A stretch of DNA of 35,014 nucleotides, from assembly GCA_004553625.1 (NCBI GenBank), contig SFKX01000025.1:1-35014 (forward strand). Direction: 5' to 3'. Under the pieces are notes generated by a model, which saw only the letters and a program-made list of their open reading frames with translations, made no database searches and had not been told where the DNA came from. Of this stretch, positions 30,993 through 35,014 are shown in pieces. The stretch's first letter is position 1. Every line of letters begins with the position of its first letter. The position numbers and the translations under genes are program-made. This DNA comes from Clostridiales bacterium. Its GTDB lineage: Bacteria > Bacillota_A > Clostridia > Oscillospirales > Oscillospiraceae.

Positions 30993-33460
30993 CCAACACA
31001 GCGGAAAAACTCACCCTGCCCCTGTTCATGGTCAAGTACAACGGCGACCTCCTGATCTCGACCGGCCGCAGCCGCTTCGAGACCTCCTGGAAGAATAAGA
31101 CCATGAGCTGGGCGGCTCTCCTGAATAAGCTCTCCCGCTCCATGGAGACCACAGAGACCCACGCCGAGTACATGAAGATGAGCAAGGAGCAGCAGGACAA
31201 GATCAAGGACATCGGCGGCTTCGTCGGCGGTCATCTGAGGGATGGCCGCCGCAAGACCGGCTACGTCACGGCCCGCCAGCTGCTCACCCTCGACCTGGAC
31301 TTCCCTCCGGCCGAGTTCTGGGACAATATCATCGACAACCTGGAGATCGACAACGCCCTGGCGGTCTACTCCACACATAAGCACACCAAGGCGAAGCCCC
31401 GCTACCGTCTGATCATGCCTCTCGACAGAGAGGTCACGCCGGACGAGTACGAGGCCATCGCCCGCAAGATCGCCGAGAAGATCGGCATCGACTACTTCGA
31501 CGACTCCACCTTCCAGCCGACCCGTCTGATGTACTGGCCGAGCCATAGCGTGGACGTCGAGCCCTTCTTCCAATACTACGACGCCCCCTTCCTGGCGGCT
31601 GACTCCATCCTGGGCGAGTACCCGGACTGGACCGACACCAGCTACTGGCCAGAGTCCTCGCGCATGGCCGGGATCCGGAAGAAGCAGGCAGACAAACAAG
31701 GCGACCCGCTGGCCAAGAAGGGCATCGTGGGCGCCTTCTGCCGCACTTATACGATCACCCAGGCCATCGCCAAGTTCCTGCCGGACGTCTACACCCAGAC
31801 GGCCAAAGAGGACCGCTACACCTACGCAGCCGGCTCAACTGCTGCCGGCCTCGTGGTCTATGACGGCGACGTCTTCGCCTATTCAAACCACAGCACGGAC
31901 CCGGCCGGCGGCCAGCTCTGCAACGCCTTCGACCTCGTCCGCCTCCACAAGTTCAGCGACCTGGACGACGGCAAGGAGGACAAGAGCGGCAGCGAGCGCC
32001 CCAGCTACAAGGAGATGGCCAAGTTCGCCGCGGAGGATCCGAGCGTTCGCATGACGCTCGCGAGCGACGCCAGGGCGAAGGCCGTGCTCGACTTCGAGGG
32101 CGAGCCGCTGCCGGAGCCAGAGGAAGACTGGGAAACCAAGCTCGTCCTCTCTGAGAGCGGATCCATCAAGCCGCTGATCACCAACGCCGTGCTGATCCTG
32201 GAGAACGACCCCGCCCTTCAGGGGATCCGGCACAATGAGCTGAGCGGCGCCATCGAGGTCAAGGGCAAGCTGCCCTGGAGCCGCCCGAGCAAATACTGGC
32301 GCGACGCTGACGACGCCCTCCTCTATGGATATGTGGCCGACCAGTACGGCGTCCAGTTCCCGGAGAATCGCTTCACCAAGGCGCTGACCATCGTCACGGA
32401 CAAGCGCCGCTTCAACCCGCTGCGGGAGTACATCCAAAACCTGCCCGAGTGGGACGGCGTGCCGAGAGTGGACACGCTGTTGGTCGACTATCTGGGCGCC
32501 GAGGACTCCGCCTACGTCCGCGCCGTCACCAGGAAGACCCTGATCGGAGCCATCCAGCGCGTGCTGGAGCCTGGCTGCAAGTTCGACACGGTCCTGGTCC
32601 TGGATGGCAAGCCCGGCATCGGCAAGAGCACCCTGCTCCGGAAGCTGGGCGGGAAATGGTTTAGTGACTCCCTCAGTCTGGCCGACACCAGGGACAAGAC
32701 CGCAGCCGAGAAGCTGCAAGGCGTCTGGATCATGGAGATCGGCGAGATGCAGGGCACCAGGAAGGCCGACGTCGACGTCATGAAGGGCTTCATCAGCCGC
32801 CAGGTGGACGAGTACCGCGCAGCCTACGGCCGCGTGGTGGAGCGCCACCCGAGGACAGCCATCATCTGCGGCACCACAAACAGCACCACCGGCTTCCTGA
32901 GAGACGCTACCGGCAACCGGCGCTTCTGGCCCGTCACCGTCAACGGCGGGGGCTCACTCTCTGTCTGGGATATGACCGAGGAGACCCGCAGCCAGATCTG
33001 GGCCGAGGCCATGATCTTCGTGGCGGAGGGCGAGACCTCCTACCTGGACGCAGCCATGGAGAAGGAAGCGGCCAAGGCGCAGCAGGCGGCGCTCATGTAC
33101 GACGAGCGCGAGGGCCAGGTCATCGACTACCTGGACACCCTGCTCCCGGAGGACTGGTACAACTGGGACCTGAATCAGCGCGTGGACTACTTCCAGCAGC
33201 GTGACGTTCTGAGCCCGGACACCAAGGGCACCATGCAGCGCACGAAAGTCAGCGCCATGGAGATCTTCTGCGAGTGCTTCGGACGCCCGAAGAACTACTG
33301 GACAAGGAAGGACGGCGACGAGATCGCCGCCATCATGGCAAGGCTGCCAGAGTGGGAAAGACCATCAAACGCCACCATGAGGATCAAGGACTACGGCAAG
33401 CAGCGCGTGTTCGTCCGGGCTGCTGGTAACGGTAACGAGGCCCCAGGATCGGGATCGTGA
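30989..33460 (+). CDS. VapE-type replication protein (primase-like domain plus P-loop helicase)
   Basis: 823 residues. The N-terminal third has a primase-polymerase look (QLLTLDLDFPPAEFW with DxD near residue 101, then STHKHTKAKPRYRLIMPLDR). The C-terminal half is the virulence-associated E (VapE) domain: LPEWDGVPRVDTLLVDYLG, Walker A LDGKPGIGKSTLLRKLGG (about 536-553), Walker B-type WIMEIGEMQG and the TNSTTGFLRDATGNRRFWPV block. It is expected to open the origin and prime or unwind DNA. The iteron-rich region starts in its last codons, matching the habit of initiators to sit beside their origin. Confidence 0.9.
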   Translation: MTNTAEKLTLPLFMVKYNGDLLISTGRSRFETSWKNKTMSWAALLNKLSRSMETTETHAEYMKMSKEQQDKIKDIGGFVGGHLRDGRRKTGYVTARQLLTLDLDFPPAEFWDNIIDNLEIDNALAVYSTHKHTKAKPRYRLIMPLDREVTPDEYEAIARKIAEKIGIDYFDDSTFQPTRLMYWPSHSVDVEPFFQYYDAPFLAADSILGEYPDWTDTSYWPESSRMAGIRKKQADKQGDPLAKKGIVGAFCRTYTITQAIAKFLPDVYTQTAKEDRYTYAAGSTAAGLVVYDGDVFAYSNHSTDPAGGQLCNAFDLVRLHKFSDLDDGKEDKSGSERPSYKEMAKFAAEDPSVRMTLASDARAKAVLDFEGEPLPEPEEDWETKLVLSESGSIKPLITNAVLILENDPALQGIRHNELSGAIEVKGKLPWSRPSKYWRDADDALLYGYVADQYGVQFPENRFTKALTIVTDKRRFNPLREYIQNLPEWDGVPRVDTLLVDYLGAEDSAYVRAVTRKTLIGAIQRVLEPGCKFDTVLVLDGKPGIGKSTLLRKLGGKWFSDSLSLADTRDKTAAEKLQGVWIMEIGEMQGTRKADVDVMKGFISRQVDEYRAAYGRVVERHPRTAIICGTTNSTTGFLRDATGNRRFWPVTVNGGGSLSVWDMTEETRSQIWAEAMIFVAEGETSYLDAAMEKEAAKAQQAALMYDEREGQVIDYLDTLLPEDWYNWDLNQRVDYFQQRDVLSPDTKGTMQRTKVSAMEIFCECFGRPKNYWTRKDGDEIAAIMARLPEWERPSNATMRIKDYGKQRVFVRAAGNGNEAPGSGS

Positions 33461-33703
33461 CCACCCGGGGCTCGTTACCACCGCCAGCGGCGGCAAATGG
33501 TAACGACGCCGTCGTCGTTACCCCACACGTTACCCCACACGTTACCGCCAAAAAGCCAGCAACCGCAAGGGAAAAACGGCAAGCGGTAACGAGGTAACAA
33601 GGTTTTTATATAGATTATTAAAAATTACCCTACACACACGAAAACGGGCACCCGCGAGAGCACATACGCGCATTATAGAACTTTTTCCGGGGGCCTCGTT
33701 ACC
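33425..33703. other. Candidate replication origin: GGTAAC/GTTACC iterons with AT-rich segment
   Basis: The hexamer GGTAAC or its complement GTTACC occurs ten times, at 33425, 33431, 33474, 33499, 33517, 33529, 33541, 33585, 33593 and 33698, plus a near copy ATTACC at 33624. Three copies are spaced exactly 12 bases apart (33517-33546), and GGTAACGACG / CGTCGTTACC make a 10-bp inverted repeat around 4 bases (33499-33522). An AT-rich stretch (33600-33626) in a GC-rich genome could be the unwinding element. No gene is visible from 33461 to 33719. Initiator binding is inferred. Confidence 0.72.
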
Positions 33704-33719
33704 ACAGGAGGACACACGC

Positions 33720-34001
33720 ATGGAACGCGAACGAGATATTGAAAAATGGCTGCGGCAGAAAATCGAGCAAATGGGAGGCATCGCGCTGAAGTTCACCAGC
33801 CCCGGCAACGATGGCGTGCCTGACCGGATCGCTATACTGCCAGGCGGCCAGGTGTGGTTTATCGAGCTGAAGACCACAGGCGAGAAGCCCCGGGCAATCC
33901 AGGAGTGGCAGATCGAGCGCCTCCGGAAACAGGGCTGCAACGTGGCCGTGATCGCAGGCATGAAGGAGGCGCGAGCCTGGATCTGGGAGGTGATCGGATA
34001 A
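33720..34001 (+). CDS. VRR-NUC domain protein
   Basis: 93 residues, behind ACAGGAGGACACACGC. RDIEKWLRQKIEQMGGIALKF, GNDGVPDRIAILPGGQVWFIELKTTGE and RLRKQGCNVAVIAG are the full VRR-NUC fold with the PD-(D/E)XK residues PDR...E-L-K. It is a structure-specific nuclease common next to SNF2 helicases in Firmicutes phages, likely resolving or processing replication intermediates. The stop overlaps the next ATG by one base. Confidence 0.9.
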   Translation: MERERDIEKWLRQKIEQMGGIALKFTSPGNDGVPDRIAILPGGQVWFIELKTTGEKPRAIQEWQIERLRKQGCNVAVIAGMKEARAWIWEVIG

Positions 34002-34456
34002 TGCCGGTATATGGAAATTGCGACCACTGCGGCGCTCCCATAAGTATGCCGCCGAGCCAATGGGCCAGATCCCAGGAGCACTTCTGCAGCCGCCAGTGTC
34101 ACATGGCAAAGATGAACGCAGAGCTCAACCCGACCCGGATGACCAAAGAGGTCCGGCAGAAGCTGGCGCTGAGCCGTCTGAACACCGGCCAGACCGACAG
34201 CTACCGGAAAACCAACGGCAGGCACACGCACCGGATCGTGGCCGAGCAGATCCTGGGCCGCCCGTTGCTCCCCGGTGAAGTCGTCCACCACATCAACGGC
34301 GACAAAAGAGACAACAGACCCGAAAACCTTCGCGTGTTCAGCAGCCAAGCCGAGCACGCCAGGTGGCACAAAGAAAACGACAAGGAGGTGGTGCCCGATG
34401 AAGTTCATCCCACACGAATATCAGCAGAAGGCGATAGACAGGATCGTCAACAATAA
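34001..34456 (+). CDS. HNH endonuclease
   Basis: 151 residues from ATG 34001. The N-terminal zinc finger (CDHCGAPISMPPSQWARSQEHFCSRQC) is followed by the HNH core EVVHHINGDKRDNRPENLRVFSSQAEHARWH. This is the homing-type HNH seen as free-standing genes in phages. Its last 59 bases overlap the helicase gene in another frame. The gene it sits beside is disrupted right in its Walker A codons, a site class often used by homing elements. Confidence 0.82.
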   Translation: MPVYGNCDHCGAPISMPPSQWARSQEHFCSRQCHMAKMNAELNPTRMTKEVRQKLALSRLNTGQTDSYRKTNGRHTHRIVAEQILGRPLLPGEVVHHINGDKRDNRPENLRVFSSQAEHARWHKENDKEVVPDEVHPTRISAEGDRQDRQQ

Positions 34457-35014
34457 GCGCTTCGGCCTGTTCCTGGAGATGGGCCTCGGTTAGCAAGACG
34501 GTCATCACCATGACCGCCATCGACATCCTGATCAATGAGCTTTTCGAGGTGGACCGCATCCTGGTCATCGCGCCGAAGCGCGTGGCCGAGGACACCTGGA
34601 CCCGAGAGCACGCCAAGTGGGACCACCTCCGCCACCTCCGCGTCAGCAAGGTGCTGGGATCCCCAGATCAGCGGCGCCGGGCGCTGGCCGTGGATGCTGA
34701 CATCTACGTCATCGGCCGCGACAACGTGGTCTGGCTGGTGGAGCACTACCTGAAGCTGAAGCAGGGCTGGCCCTTCGACATGGTCGTGATCGACGAGCTC
34801 TCCAGCTTCAAAAACCCCCAGGCCAAGCGCTTCCGGGCACTCCGGAAGGCCATGCCGAAGGTCAAGAGAGTCGTCGGTCTGACTGGCACCCCTTCGGCCA
34901 ACGGTCTGATGGATCTATGGGCTGAGATGTACCTGCTGGACCGTGGCGAGCGCCTGGGCCCGACGCTGGGAGCCTACCGCGAGAAATACTTCAGACCCGG
35001 AGCCCGGAACGGCT
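34398..35014 (+). pseudogene. SNF2-type helicase, frameshifted at Walker A and cut by the window end
   Basis: The gene starts MKFIPHEYQQKAIDRIVNNK behind CAAGGAGGTGGTGCCCG and reads FGLFLEMGLG, then meets TAG at 34491. Four bases later (from 34495) another frame resumes exactly with KTVITMTAIDILIN, so TAGC (34491-34494) is a 4-base insertion between the G and K of the motif GLGKT. The rest is intact to the window end, with VIDELSSFKN (DExx box), VVGLTGTPSANGL (motif III) and LWAEMYLLDRGERLG. Phage SNF2 helicases usually pair with VRR-NUC, as here. The insertion inactivates the ATP site unless it is a sequence error. Confidence 0.85.

Noticed and set aside
33425..33703. Hexamer-rich region as a CRISPR array
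   Set aside because: Repeats are six bases, in both orientations and with irregular spacing; there are no repeat-spacer units or cas genes.
34491..34493. TAG in the helicase as a recoded (readthrough) codon
   Set aside because: Readthrough would continue in the wrong frame; the conserved protein resumes only after a 4-base shift, and TAG acts as a normal stop elsewhere (for example at the end of the Dit gene).

Overview
The window is about 35 kb of a temperate tailed phage (siphovirus-like, HK97-type head) of a GC-rich gut Firmicute, most likely a Clostridia/Oscillospiraceae host. The evidence for that host is the G+C-rich sequence with strong Gram-positive ribosome-binding sites (AAGGAGG), and the set of phage families: SPP1-like portal, Minor_capsid families, Gp15, ReqiPepy6 gp37-like, XkdX/CD1375, DUF2800, DUF2815, VapE and DUF6273. 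No chromosomal housekeeping genes, tRNAs or rRNAs were seen. The lysis cassette runs directly into the integrase with no bacterial DNA between them, so the sequence reads as a circular or permuted phage genome, or a prophage whose attachment site lies outside the window.

Layout. 1-7.8 kb: terminase large subunit (5' end off the window), portal, a frameshifted minor capsid gene, a Prp-like cysteine protease, scaffold, major capsid, four head-tail joining genes and the tail tube. 7.9-15.5 kb: tail assembly chaperone pair, tape measure, distal tail protein, tail-lysin-like protein, baseplate protein and a tail-tip protein cut off where its variable region should begin. 15.5-17.6 kb: a diversity-generating retroelement (DGR) with accessory protein Avd, template repeat (TR) and reverse transcriptase. 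17.5-20.3 kb: small tail-associated proteins, holin and a multidomain endolysin, closed by a strong terminator. 20.3-22.7 kb, minus strand: serine integrase, an unknown protein and a CI-like repressor. 22.7-25.5 kb, plus strand: an early operon behind a consensus promoter with palindromic operators, including a Cro-like protein and an adenine methyltransferase. 25.5-35 kb: replication and recombination genes (DUF2800 nuclease, DUF2815 ssDNA-binding protein, family A DNA polymerase, VapE-type primase/helicase, an iteron-rich candidate origin, VRR-NUC, HNH and a disrupted SNF2 helicase).

How it works together. The most notable system is the DGR. Its 87-bp TR (16111-16197, 23 adenines, ten AAY codons) matches two tandem 87-bp variable repeats (VR) about 14 kb away at the 3' end of a DUF6273-like gene inside the replication region (30251-30337 and 30350-30436). 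VR1 differs from the TR at 16 positions, 15 of them TR adenines. VR2 differs at 18, 13 of them adenines. The tail-tip gene directly upstream of the DGR keeps only the first few VR codons and then stops. The retroelement therefore seems to have lost its expected cis target while serving a tandem-duplicated target in trans.

A second theme is a shared N-terminal leader, MKKxFNLQLF (or MKKFNLQLF), on the scaffold, major capsid and tail tube proteins, together with a phage-encoded Prp protease. This suggests phage-encoded processing of virion proteins. Two further genes are broken (minor capsid near 2700; helicase Walker A at 34491), so the element may be partly decayed or the sequence may carry local errors.
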